The notes below the pieces were generated by a model, which did not search any database, had not been told where the DNA came from, and saw only the letters and a list, made by a program, of their open reading frames with translations. The position numbers and the translations under genes were made by a program. Positions 7,718 through 15,164 of a stretch of DNA of 36,127 nt are shown here, piece after piece. Positions within the stretch are counted from its first letter, which is position 1; every line of letters starts with the position of its first letter. The DNA is taken from positions 1 to 36,127 of the forward strand of contig QOPG01000013.1 of assembly GCA_003331585.1 (NCBI GenBank), in the 5' to 3' direction. The DNA is from Gammaproteobacteria bacterium (GTDB lineage Bacteria > Pseudomonadota > Gammaproteobacteria > Steroidobacterales > Woeseiaceae).

Positions 7718-9073
7718 TTGTCTCACGAAATTTTAAACATTAATGACTCTAATATAAGTCTTGTAAGTGATGGAAGTGTCTCTTATCAAGATCAAGGTTT
7801 CATTTTTGTTGATAAAAAGGATATTTCAATAGGAAAAGAAGCATTAAAGAAATGGAGAATTTTTCCTAAAAATATAATTAATGATTATTGGTTCAATCTC
7901 TCCGATGATAAATATAAATCATTAGATTTTGCTAATTACTCACCAGCTCATTTGATTAGCTTTCATCTGAAAGAAATAAAAAATAGCCTGCGCAGTGATC
8001 ACTCGTTAACAGTTGTATATCCACCCTATATGAATGCCAAGCAGTTAAGTTTATTTCTTGGTATAGCAAATGCTTGCGATATCTCGATACAGGCTTTTGT
8101 CCAATCTCCTGTGGCGGCTACCAGAAGAAGATATATTGACTCTAAATTAGTGCATTTAGATCTTCATCTCCATGGAATGTCCGTTTCAGTTATGCAAAAT
8201 AATCAAGATTCCTCCATAGATGAATCTTTAATTATCGGCAAATGCGGATTAATTGAATTGAATAAAGCATGGGCGGAGATGATTTCATCTGTTTTTATTG
8301 AAAAATTGAGATTTGATCCACTGCATTCAGCTAAGTCTGATCAAATTCTCTATGATAACCTCGATAATTGGGTTGTATGCGCACTTAATAACGATCAAGT
8401 GGAGGTTAAAATTGATTTTCGTAACCAATCTAACGCTATTTTTATTGATTCACCAGAATTTCACAAAGCTGTTAAATCCAATTACCGACTACTGGTAAAT
8501 AAATTAAGATCGATATTCACAAAAGATGATTTCCCTGTAATCCAAGTTAGCGATCAAGTCGCTAGACTTCCAGGAATTATTTCAATTTTGGAGTCAAGTT
8601 TTTCATGTAAAATTGTAATATTAGATGATTTGGAAATTGAGATGGGTGCAACAAGATGTATCGATAATGATTTCCTCAGTGATAATCCTTTGAACAAAAA
8701 ATCCCTAGAATTCGACAATTCACCTCTAAAGGTAGATCAGAATAAATTGCAATCATTTCATGGAAATAAACCAACTCATATTTTGTTCGGATATGAAATA
8801 TACAAAATAAGTGAAAGTCCAATAGTTATTGGAACAATGCCGAGTGATGAAAATAGATTTATAAAGATTGAATCTGATGCACCTGGTATTTCAAGGGAGC
8901 ATTTCAGTATATTTATTAAAGATGATATCTGCATTATTAGAGATCTGAGCAGATACGGTACTTTCCTGAATAAAGAGAGGATAAAAAATGAAACTGTGCT
9001 TCAAATTGGTGATTCATTATCAATTGGTTCGCCAGTTAAGGAATTTATTTTGATATCAGAAGGTAATTTTTAA
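7718..9073 (+). CDS. Degenerate actin/Hsp70-like ATPase-fold protein with C-terminal FHA domain
   Basis: This is a 451-residue soluble protein with a TTG start. The N-terminal portion (about 1-310) has the layout of an actin/Hsp70-type ATPase: a phosphate-2-like strand (LVHLDLHLHGMSVSVM, 144-159) and an adenosine-motif-like segment (VIQVSDQVARLPGIIS, 274-289). In both, the diagnostic glycines are replaced (DxG by DLH, GG by SD) and the first phosphate loop is unrecognisable, so ATP hydrolysis is doubtful. The C-terminal FHA domain (about 355-448) keeps SREH (392-395) and DLSxxGTFLN (409-418), but the first conserved GR is GT and the usual Asn before GT is Tyr. It is likely a cytoplasmic scaffold that reads phosphothreonine, plausibly from the kinase upstream. 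Its stop overlaps the next ATG (TAATG at 9071-9075). Confidence 0.8.
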   Translation: MSHEILNINDSNISLVSDGSVSYQDQGFIFVDKKDISIGKEALKKWRIFPKNIINDYWFNLSDDKYKSLDFANYSPAHLISFHLKEIKNSLRSDHSLTVVYPPYMNAKQLSLFLGIANACDISIQAFVQSPVAATRRRYIDSKLVHLDLHLHGMSVSVMQNNQDSSIDESLIIGKCGLIELNKAWAEMISSVFIEKLRFDPLHSAKSDQILYDNLDNWVVCALNNDQVEVKIDFRNQSNAIFIDSPEFHKAVKSNYRLLVNKLRSIFTKDDFPVIQVSDQVARLPGIISILESSFSCKIVILDDLEIEMGATRCIDNDFLSDNPLNKKSLEFDNSPLKVDQNKLQSFHGNKPTHILFGYEIYKISESPIVIGTMPSDENRFIKIESDAPGISREHFSIFIKDDICIIRDLSRYGTFLNKERIKNETVLQIGDSLSIGSPVKEFILISEGNF

Positions 9074-10167
9074 TGGCACGAAAGAGAGCACGTCCAGATC
9101 AATTTAGCATGTCATTTTTGGATTGCATGTGCTGTGGATTTGGTGCGGTAATCCTTTTATTCATGATCATTAACTCTCAAATTAAAGAGCAAATCGAATT
9201 AGATAAAATTGTTCCTGATAAAGAAATAAATGATATAAAAGTAAGGCTTTTGGAGGAAAGAAAAAATTTACTTATTGCGAAAAATTCACTCAGTGAAATT
9301 GAAGACAAAGATCAAGTTATTACAAATGAGATAACAAAATTGATCATTTTACTTAATGAGCTTAAAGCAGATTTAGAAAAAAATAATATTGATTCAATTG
9401 CAAAAAATAAAAGAATTGAGAAATTAAAAGCAGATATTGACCAATTAAATAAGGAAAAAGAGGAAATATTAATTACCACTCAAAGACTAAAATCTGGAGA
9501 TAATATAAGGAGCTTCACAGGCGATGGTGATCGCCAATATTTAACAGGATTAAAAGTAGGTGGAGAAAGAATACTTATATTAATAGATTCTTCTGCAAGC
9601 ATGTTAGATAGAAAAATCATTAATATAATTAGGCGAAGAAATATGCCTGATGATCAAAAACTAAGATCTGTCAAATGGAGACAAGCAGTATCAAGCGTGG
9701 ACTGGCTTATGGCGCAGTTTCCAGAAAATAGTGAATTTCAAGTGTATTCTTTCAATAATAAAGTAAAACCAGTAATTGATGGTACTGATGGGGAATGGAT
9801 TAAGTCAACGGACTTAGAAAAACTTGATCAAACAATTAAAAATTTAAGAAGAATCATTCCTGAAAATGGAACCAATATGAAAGATGCGCTTGCAGTAATC
9901 AATCAGTTGGTTCCTCGGCCTGATAATGTCATCCTGTTGGTTGATGGCCTTCCAACAATGAATAAAGCTGCCACTGATAGAGGTATGATTACTGGTCAAG
10001 AAAGATTGAATCTTTATTACGAGGCAGAAACAGAGATTCCAAGTGGAATTCCTGTGAATATATTACTATATCCAATGGAGGGAGATTACAACGCCTCTAT
10101 CGCTTATTGGTTACTTGCTTACAGGACAGGTGGTTCTTTTATGAGCATAAGTAAAGATTGGCCATAA
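9073..10167 (+). CDS. Membrane-anchored VWA-domain protein A with ExbD-like N-terminal helix
   Basis: The 364-residue protein has a basic N-terminus (MARKRAR), then a membrane helix introduced by FSMSFLDCMCCGFGA (11-25) and ending near residue 33, a long charged coiled coil (about 40-140), and a VWA domain (about 165-355). The metal-ion-dependent adhesion site is complete: DxSxS at D172-S176, Thr in GTNMKDAL (T267) and Asp in LLVDG (D291). Positive-inside charge predicts the VWA domain in the periplasm. The Asp17 at the start of the helix occupies the place of the essential proton-carrying Asp in ExbD, TolR and MotB, and the channel protein lies two genes upstream. I infer that it is a stator partner. 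The motif is shared with the next gene. Its start overlaps the preceding stop by one base. Confidence 0.87.
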   Translation: MARKRARPDQFSMSFLDCMCCGFGAVILLFMIINSQIKEQIELDKIVPDKEINDIKVRLLEERKNLLIAKNSLSEIEDKDQVITNEITKLIILLNELKADLEKNNIDSIAKNKRIEKLKADIDQLNKEKEEILITTQRLKSGDNIRSFTGDGDRQYLTGLKVGGERILILIDSSASMLDRKIINIIRRRNMPDDQKLRSVKWRQAVSSVDWLMAQFPENSEFQVYSFNNKVKPVIDGTDGEWIKSTDLEKLDQTIKNLRRIIPENGTNMKDALAVINQLVPRPDNVILLVDGLPTMNKAATDRGMITGQERLNLYYEAETEIPSGIPVNILLYPMEGDYNASIAYWLLAYRTGGSFMSISKDWP

Positions 10168-10179
10168 TCGAATAATATT

Positions 10180-11169
10180 ATGAAAAAAAGACGAAATATT
10201 GAAGCATTTAGCCTATCTTTCCTTGATTGTATTTGTTGTGGATTTGGCGCAATAGTCTTATTGCTTGTCCTAAGTAAACTTTATGATCCGAGTAACTATG
10301 ATCTAAGTAATCAATCACAAGAATTGTCTCAATCTCTAAAAGAGCAATTAATCGCGATCTCAAATGAAACCGAACAAAATGAGAATGAATTGAGAACTTT
10401 TGATGAATTAATAAAAAATAAAATTGAAGAGCTTAATTTGATTAATGCAGAGCTATATAACGTCCAAGGTCAACATGAATTGAGTTTGAGTGAACCAATT
10501 AAATTAGAAAGCAATGAAAAAGATCTAGAGGAGGCTAAACAGAGACTGTCCGAAGAAATAATTAGGCTTCAGCCTGACTATAAAAGAGCGGCGAATGAAT
10601 CAATCGGAGGGATTCCCGTTGACAGTGAATATATCATTTTTGTGATAGATACATCTGGAAGTATGCAAGCTAAATGGGATTGGGCTGAACGAAAATTAAG
10701 TGAAGTACTTGATGTTTATCCGACAGTAAAAGGCATACAAATCATGAATGATAATGGTCGCTTCATGTTCCAGCAATATGGGAGAAGTTGGTTGCCTGAT
10801 TCACCTCAACTCAGACAATCAATAAAAAATACAATGCGGCAGTGGGCTCCATTTAGCGATAGCGATCCTTCAGACGGAATTTCATACGCAATTCAATCAT
10901 TTTGGGCCCCAGATAAGAAAATTAGCATCTATGTTTTCGGGGATGAATTCCAAGGTAATTCTATGGAAGCTGTTTTAAATGATATCGATCGGATAAATAT
11001 TGAGGATGAAAATGGAGATCGTTTGGTAAGAATTCACGCCGTTGGATTTCCATATAATTTTGGTGGAAGTAGAATACCTCAGAGTTCACAAAGATTCGCC
11101 GGTTTAATGAGATCATTGTGTGAGCGTAACGGAGGAACATTCGTTGCTTTAACCAACGACGATAGGTAA
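10180..11169 (+). CDS. Membrane-anchored VWA-domain protein B with ExbD-like N-terminal helix
   Basis: This 329-residue paralogue of the preceding protein has the same plan: basic N-terminus (MKKRR), helix starting FSLSFLDCICCGFGA (10-24), coiled coil (about 45-130) and a VWA domain (about 148-325). The DxSxS motif is intact (D157-T-S-G-S161) and a later Asp is present in VFGDEF (D255), but the middle MIDAS Thr is not obvious; the aligned region reads SDPSDGISYAI. Metal binding may therefore differ from its sister protein. Sequence similarity outside the N-terminal motif is low, which suggests two distinct subunits rather than a recent duplication. It lies 12 bases after its sister and is the last gene of the block. 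The convergent azurin gene ends 53 bases further on. Confidence 0.87.
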   Translation: MKKRRNIEAFSLSFLDCICCGFGAIVLLLVLSKLYDPSNYDLSNQSQELSQSLKEQLIAISNETEQNENELRTFDELIKNKIEELNLINAELYNVQGQHELSLSEPIKLESNEKDLEEAKQRLSEEIIRLQPDYKRAANESIGGIPVDSEYIIFVIDTSGSMQAKWDWAERKLSEVLDVYPTVKGIQIMNDNGRFMFQQYGRSWLPDSPQLRQSIKNTMRQWAPFSDSDPSDGISYAIQSFWAPDKKISIYVFGDEFQGNSMEAVLNDIDRINIEDENGDRLVRIHAVGFPYNFGGSRIPQSSQRFAGLMRSLCERNGGTFVALTNDDR

Positions 11170-11222
11170 ATAACTAAACTGATGCCATCTTATTGGTATA
11201 AGGAAAGCACCAGTATAGCTAA

Positions 11223-11669
11223 TTATTCGATTATAAATTTCCCTTTCATAATAGCGTAATGCCCTGGAAAGGTGCAAAAGTATGTGTAATCTCCACTTGG
11301 ATCGAGAGCACTTAAATCAAATGTCACCGAAGTCTCTTGTCCACCACCAATCATATCCGTTGCAGCAATAACTCTTGGGTCATTTTCAGGGAGATAGCTT
11401 GGAGCTCCTGCTTGCATGGCTGCACCGGTAAGTGGCATCATATCTTCAGTAGTACTTAGTACCCAGTTATGACCCATGAATTGTGCCGGTAGATTACCAA
11501 CATGCTTTAAGTTTATCGTAAGACTTTTGCATTCCGTGCTCACCCTCATTTCTTTGAGATCAAACTGCATTGCATCATTTGATTCGATGGTTTGGGTGCA
11601 ATCTTGTGCTAAGGCGATATTAGAAATACATGAAATTAAGAATATTAAAAAAATTTGAAAGAGCCTCAT
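11223..11669 (-). CDS. azu: Azurin (type 1 copper electron carrier)
   Basis: The 148-residue precursor has a signal peptide (MRLFQIFLIFLISC through ALAQ) and an azurin fold. All copper ligands are visible: His in GHNWVL and the Cys/His/Met cluster in FCTFPGHYAIMKG. Azurins shuttle electrons in the periplasm between cytochromes or to oxidases. I chose the ATG at 11667-11669 because it has a good ribosome site (GGAGAAAG) about 6-10 bases upstream; the longer frame starting at 11693 adds eight residues that spoil the signal peptide and place the start upstream of that site. The gene stands alone, convergent with the VWA block and divergent from the pterin dehydratase gene. Confidence 0.96.
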   Translation of the reverse strand: MRLFQIFLIFLISCISNIALAQDCTQTIESNDAMQFDLKEMRVSTECKSLTINLKHVGNLPAQFMGHNWVLSTTEDMMPLTGAAMQAGAPSYLPENDPRVIAATDMIGGGQETSVTFDLSALDPSGDYTYFCTFPGHYAIMKGKFIIE

Positions 11670-11780
11670 TTTACTTTCTCCATAAAGTTTCATTTAAATA
11701 CTACAAACCATACATAAGGGCATTCTTCCAATTTACAATAATATTTGAAATCATTTTTAGTTTTTTAGTTGTTATTTAAA

Positions 11781-11786
11781 TATAAT
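11781..11786 (+). promoter_or_regulatory. Candidate -10 element for the phhB-ilvA-type unit
   Basis: A perfect TATAAT lies 60 bases before the TTG start of the pterin dehydratase gene, inside the 150-base divergent gap next to azurin. There is no good -35 hexamer at 16-18 bases upstream (TTAGTT is the best). In such AT-rich DNA a chance match is likely, so this is a weak call. Confidence 0.3.
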
Positions 11787-11845
11787 CTGATAATTATAAG
11801 GATTACCGTGGTGTAATAATCTTAATTACCGATGGAGGATTAGAA

Positions 11846-12181
11846 TTGACAGATCTGGCTGACAGAAAATGCAAAAATTGCGAAAAAGATGCAATAGCTT
11901 TGAATCAAAACGAAATCAAATCGTTTTTAAATTCAGTGAACGCGGAATGGCAATTAGTTGAAAATGGAAAATCAATAAAAAGAGCATTCAAATTCCCTGT
12001 TTACAGTAGAACTATAGCTTTTGTTAATGCTGTCGCATGGATAGCAACTGAAGAAGCGCATCATCCTGAAATGACAATTGGTTACAATTATTGTGAAGTG
12101 AGCTACTCAACTCACTCTATAAATGCATTAACAGAGAATGATTTTATTTGCGCTGCAAAAATTGATTTACTCGTCAACTAA
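11846..12181 (+). CDS. phhB: Pterin-4a-carbinolamine dehydratase
   Basis: This 111-residue protein belongs to the DCoH/PCD family, which dehydrates 4a-hydroxytetrahydropterin and so regenerates the cofactor of aromatic amino-acid hydroxylases. Diagnostic residues are visible: EEAHHPEM (the two active-site His), and STHS with a following LTENDF near the C-terminus. The TTG start is supported by a strong ribosome site, GGAGG, 7 bases upstream. The N-terminus has a CxxC pair (C9, C12) that is also seen in many family members. No phenylalanine hydroxylase is visible nearby, so the substrate source is unknown. The next gene starts 15 bases downstream on the same strand. Confidence 0.93.
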   Translation: MTDLADRKCKNCEKDAIALNQNEIKSFLNSVNAEWQLVENGKSIKRAFKFPVYSRTIAFVNAVAWIATEEAHHPEMTIGYNYCEVSYSTHSINALTENDFICAAKIDLLVN

Positions 12182-12196
12182 TCTCAGTATTCATTT

Positions 12197-13180
12197 ATGT
12201 ATGATGCCCAAGAAATAATTGATGCTGCCAAAAGAATCGAAAACGAGATTTATGAGACACCGCTTTTTGAAAATTCTGAATTAAACGCAATTATAGGAGG
12301 GAGGGTTTTTTTGAAACCTGAATGCCTCCAAAGAACCGGTTCATTTAAGATAAGAGGGGCTTATAATTTTATGAGCCAACTATCAAGAATTGAAGCTGAA
12401 AATGGGGTTGTTGCTTTTTCGTCAGGTAATCATGCCCAAGGTGTGGCAATGGCGGGACAAATTTTAAAAATAAAGACAACTATCGTTATCCCTCAGGATG
12501 CACCTGAATCTAAAATAGCAAACACAAAAAAACTGGGTGGGAATGTTGTTTTATATGATCGCTATAAGGAATGTAGAGAAAAAATAGCTAAGAAAATAGC
12601 TAAGGATACTGGTGCGATCCTAGTTCCATCTTATGATCACAAAGATATAATAATTGGACAAGGAACGGTTGGTTTGGAAATTATTCAGCAAATTAGAAAT
12701 CATTCCAATTCTCTTGATCAGGTTCTTATATGTTGTGGAGGAGGAGGTTTAAGTGCCGGCTCATCGATAGCAATAAAAGATGCACTCCCTGAAACAGAGA
12801 TTTTTCTTGTTGAGCCGAAATTCTTTAATGATACAAAAAAATCATTTGAAGCTGGAAAAAGGGTAGCTAATACACCTAATAAGCAATCGATATGCGATGC
12901 TCTCTTAGCGGATATTCCGGGTGAGCTTACTTTCTCGATAAATAATAAATTAGCGACAAATGTATTAATGGTATCTGATGATGAAGTGAAAGATGCAATG
13001 CGGTTTGCGTTTCAGTTTTTAAAAATGGTGGTTGAGCCCGGCGGTTCTGTTGCACTGGCAGCAGTATTGAGCCAAAAGATAGATTTTGAAAATAAAGTCT
13101 CCGTTGTTGTTCTCAGTGGTGGCAATGTTGATATGTCCCTTTATGATGAAATTCAACGAGATGGAGGATCAAGTATTTAA
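12197..13180 (+). CDS. Threonine/serine dehydratase, short PLP-dependent form without ACT domain
   Basis: This 327-residue fold-type II PLP enzyme has the cofactor lysine in GSFKIRGAYN (K51), the substrate-binding SSGNHAQGVA loop, and the phosphate-binding glycine loop CGGGGLSAG. It would deaminate threonine to 2-oxobutyrate or serine to pyruvate. Its length matches the catabolic or serine-racemase-like form: the C-terminal regulatory ACT-like domain of biosynthetic IlvA (about 500 residues) is missing, so isoleucine feedback by that route is not expected. Its position next to acetolactate synthase suggests it supplies 2-oxobutyrate for isoleucine, but serine/threonine dehydratase or racemase activity cannot be excluded. 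Its stop codon overlaps the stop of the convergent acetolactate synthase gene. Confidence 0.88.
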   Translation: MYDAQEIIDAAKRIENEIYETPLFENSELNAIIGGRVFLKPECLQRTGSFKIRGAYNFMSQLSRIEAENGVVAFSSGNHAQGVAMAGQILKIKTTIVIPQDAPESKIANTKKLGGNVVLYDRYKECREKIAKKIAKDTGAILVPSYDHKDIIIGQGTVGLEIIQQIRNHSNSLDQVLICCGGGGLSAGSSIAIKDALPETEIFLVEPKFFNDTKKSFEAGKRVANTPNKQSICDALLADIPGELTFSINNKLATNVLMVSDDEVKDAMRFAFQFLKMVVEPGGSVALAAVLSQKIDFENKVSVVVLSGGNVDMSLYDEIQRDGGSSI

Positions 13181-15018
13181 AACATACTACTTTTGTCTAA
13201 CTCTTTATCGACAATACTGTTTCTGCTTTCAATCCATTCTCCGGTAATCATTTTATCGTATGTTTGACCGGGTCCAACCATTGGATAAACACCCGCATCA
13301 GGATCAATTATTACCTCAAGAAAAGCGGGTCCATCAAATTCAATAAACTTCTTTATTAATGGAATTAATTTATCTTTATCATCCAGTCTTTCGCTAAATT
13401 TAAAACCATCTGCTTGGGCTGTTCTAACAAAATCTTTACGATGAAGAGACTTATCACTGGCAGACATTCTTCCTTTGTAATAGAGCTTTTGCCATTGACG
13501 CACCATGCCATCTCCAAAATTATTCAAAACAAGCACTTTTATCGGTAAATTATAGGTTGTAGCAGTTTCAAGTTCTCCTATGTTCATGCGAATACTTGCG
13601 TCACCATCAATATCTATAACTAATCGATTCGGTTTAGCAAATTGTGCTCCAATAGCTGCGGGAAGACCAAACCCCATTGTCCCCATGCTCCCGGATGTTA
13701 ACCAAAGTCTTGGTTCTTTGTAATCAAAGTATTGAGCTGCCCACATTTGATGCTGACCAACTCCAGTTGAGATGATGGCTTCACCTCCACTTAATTTATT
13801 AATTTCTTCGATAACTTGATATGGCTGAATTAATTTACTTTTTTTATCGTAGTTAAGTTTGTATTTATCTTTCAATTCTGAGATGTGATGATGCCAATCT
13901 TTGAAATCGCCACTGAATTTTATATCTTTACCATAACTCAAAAGATCATCGAGATCTTTTTTTAGATCTCCAACATGATACCAATCAACGTTTTTTACTT
14001 TATTTATTTCAGATATATCAATATCAAAGTGAGCAATCTTTTTCGCATTAGGTGCAAAGCCTTCAGGATCTCCTGCAACCCTATCATCAAATCTTGCTCC
14101 AATTGCAATGAGAAAATCACAATCTTCTACTGCATAATTAGCCGATGCTAAGCCATGCATTCCTAGCATATGCAGGGATAGAGATTTAGTGGTATCACTT
14201 GCGCCGAGTGCCATTAATGTCGTAACAATAGGTATCCCATATTCTGTTGACAACTGTCTCAATGATTCACTTGCATTGGCATTAATAATTCCCCCACCAA
14301 CATAAATAAGAGGTTTTTCAGAGCTATTTAATAAATTATAAAAATTTTGAGCAGATTCTTCAGATAAGGAATTTGTCATAACTGCGTCGAGTCTGTTTCG
14401 ATATCCAGTTAACGGAAGTGATCCTGAACCCTGAAACTCTCCTTCCCAATTTTGAATATCTTTGGGTATATCAACAACAACAGGACCTGGCCTACCAGTT
14501 TTGGCTAACTCAAAAGCTGCTCTTACTGTTGATTCTAATTTTTCAGGATCAGTAACAAGAAATATATGCTTAGAAACTGCACCCATTATCGCTGATACAG
14601 GCGCCTCTTGAAATGCGTCTGTACCAATCGCAGTAGTTGGTACTTGTCCACACAAGACCACAATTGGTATTGAATCAGCCATGCAATCTCTTATGGGAGT
14701 TACAGTATTAGTTGCTCCCGGCCCTGATGTAACCATTACCACACCTACTTTTCCACTTGCTCTTGCATAACCAGATGCCATAAAACCTGCTCCTTGTTCA
14801 TTTGCAGGAACAATTAGTGGCATTGGTTGTTGACCTTTGTTATTTTTATTTTCTTCATTAAAACGAAATACTGCATCATAGGTAGGAAGTATTGCGCCTC
14901 CACTATAACCAAAAATTGTATCCACACCCTCATCAGCCAGTATTTGAACAATCATGTCTGCGCCCATCATTTTTTTTCCAGTCAATGGATGCATATTTTT
15001 TTGTGAATTTTTACTCAT
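13177..15018 (-). CDS. ilvI: Acetolactate synthase large (catalytic) subunit
   Basis: The 613-residue ThDP- and FAD-dependent enzyme makes acetolactate or acetohydroxybutyrate, the first common step to valine, leucine and isoleucine. Visible features are the N-terminal pyrimidine-binding domain with the catalytic Glu in NEQGAGFMASGYAR (E74), the central FAD-binding part (VAIGARFDDRVAG-like segment), and the ThDP diphosphate motif GDASIRMN near the C-terminus followed by VLNNFGDGMVRQWQ. Length is normal for the family. The usual order is ilvI followed by ilvH in one operon; here the small subunit is encoded divergently across a 146-base gap. Its terminal stop codon overlaps that of the threonine dehydratase gene in a TTTAAA, so the two transcripts must run into one another or terminate within coding sequence. 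Confidence 0.96.
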   Translation of the reverse strand: MSKNSQKNMHPLTGKKMMGADMIVQILADEGVDTIFGYSGGAILPTYDAVFRFNEENKNNKGQQPMPLIVPANEQGAGFMASGYARASGKVGVVMVTSGPGATNTVTPIRDCMADSIPIVVLCGQVPTTAIGTDAFQEAPVSAIMGAVSKHIFLVTDPEKLESTVRAAFELAKTGRPGPVVVDIPKDIQNWEGEFQGSGSLPLTGYRNRLDAVMTNSLSEESAQNFYNLLNSSEKPLIYVGGGIINANASESLRQLSTEYGIPIVTTLMALGASDTTKSLSLHMLGMHGLASANYAVEDCDFLIAIGARFDDRVAGDPEGFAPNAKKIAHFDIDISEINKVKNVDWYHVGDLKKDLDDLLSYGKDIKFSGDFKDWHHHISELKDKYKLNYDKKSKLIQPYQVIEEINKLSGGEAIISTGVGQHQMWAAQYFDYKEPRLWLTSGSMGTMGFGLPAAIGAQFAKPNRLVIDIDGDASIRMNIGELETATTYNLPIKVLVLNNFGDGMVRQWQKLYYKGRMSASDKSLHRKDFVRTAQADGFKFSERLDDKDKLIPLIKKFIEFDGPAFLEVIIDPDAGVYPMVGPGQTYDKMITGEWIESRNSIVDKELDKSSMF

Positions 15019-15060
15019 ATTTGAAATAAAACTTTTAATTAATTTTAGAGTGTTTACTAT

Positions 15061-15088
15061 ATTTTATTATATTGCAATACAATAAAAT
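15061..15088. promoter_or_regulatory. Near-perfect 28-bp palindrome in the divergent ilvI/ilvH promoter region
   Basis: The sequence is self-complementary at 13 of 14 base pairs around a central TATTGCAATA (15070-15079); the only mismatch is 15069/15080. It contains a -10-like hexamer on each strand: TACAAT on + (15078-15083, with TTTACT 19 bases upstream) and TATAAT on the opposite strand (15066-15071). A dimeric or tetrameric regulator bound here would cover both promoters. A regulator of the Lrp or LysR type is a natural guess for branched-chain synthesis, but the sequence does not say which. Confidence 0.6.
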
Positions 15089-15110
15089 CAACATATCAAC
15101 AAAAAACTGA

Positions 15111-15136
15111 ATTACCAATTGTATTGCTTTGGTAAT
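15111..15136. promoter_or_regulatory. Inverted repeat ATTACCAA-N10-TTGGTAAT ahead of ilvH
   Basis: Two perfect 8-base arms (15111-15118 and 15129-15136) flank a 10-base spacer, TTGTATTGCT, which itself resembles the half-site of the longer palindrome about 40 bases upstream. It lies 28 bases before the ilvH start codon and downstream of the suggested promoter. It could be a second operator site or an RNA hairpin in the ilvH leader. There is no T-run after it, so it is not a normal terminator. Confidence 0.45.
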
Positions 15137-15164
15137 AAAAAAAAATAAAGGGAAAAGTTATATC

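Noticed and set aside
1884-11169. Reading the kinase/FHA/VWA block as part of a type VI secretion or tellurite-type system
   Set aside because: No secretion sheath, VgrG, ClpV, TerD-type or PP2C phosphatase gene is visible; only single domains are shared.
11183-11215. Possible terminator hairpin CTTAT-TGGT-ATAAG between the VWA and azurin genes
   Set aside because: The stem is only five pairs, mostly A-T, with no T-run on either strand; too weak to call.
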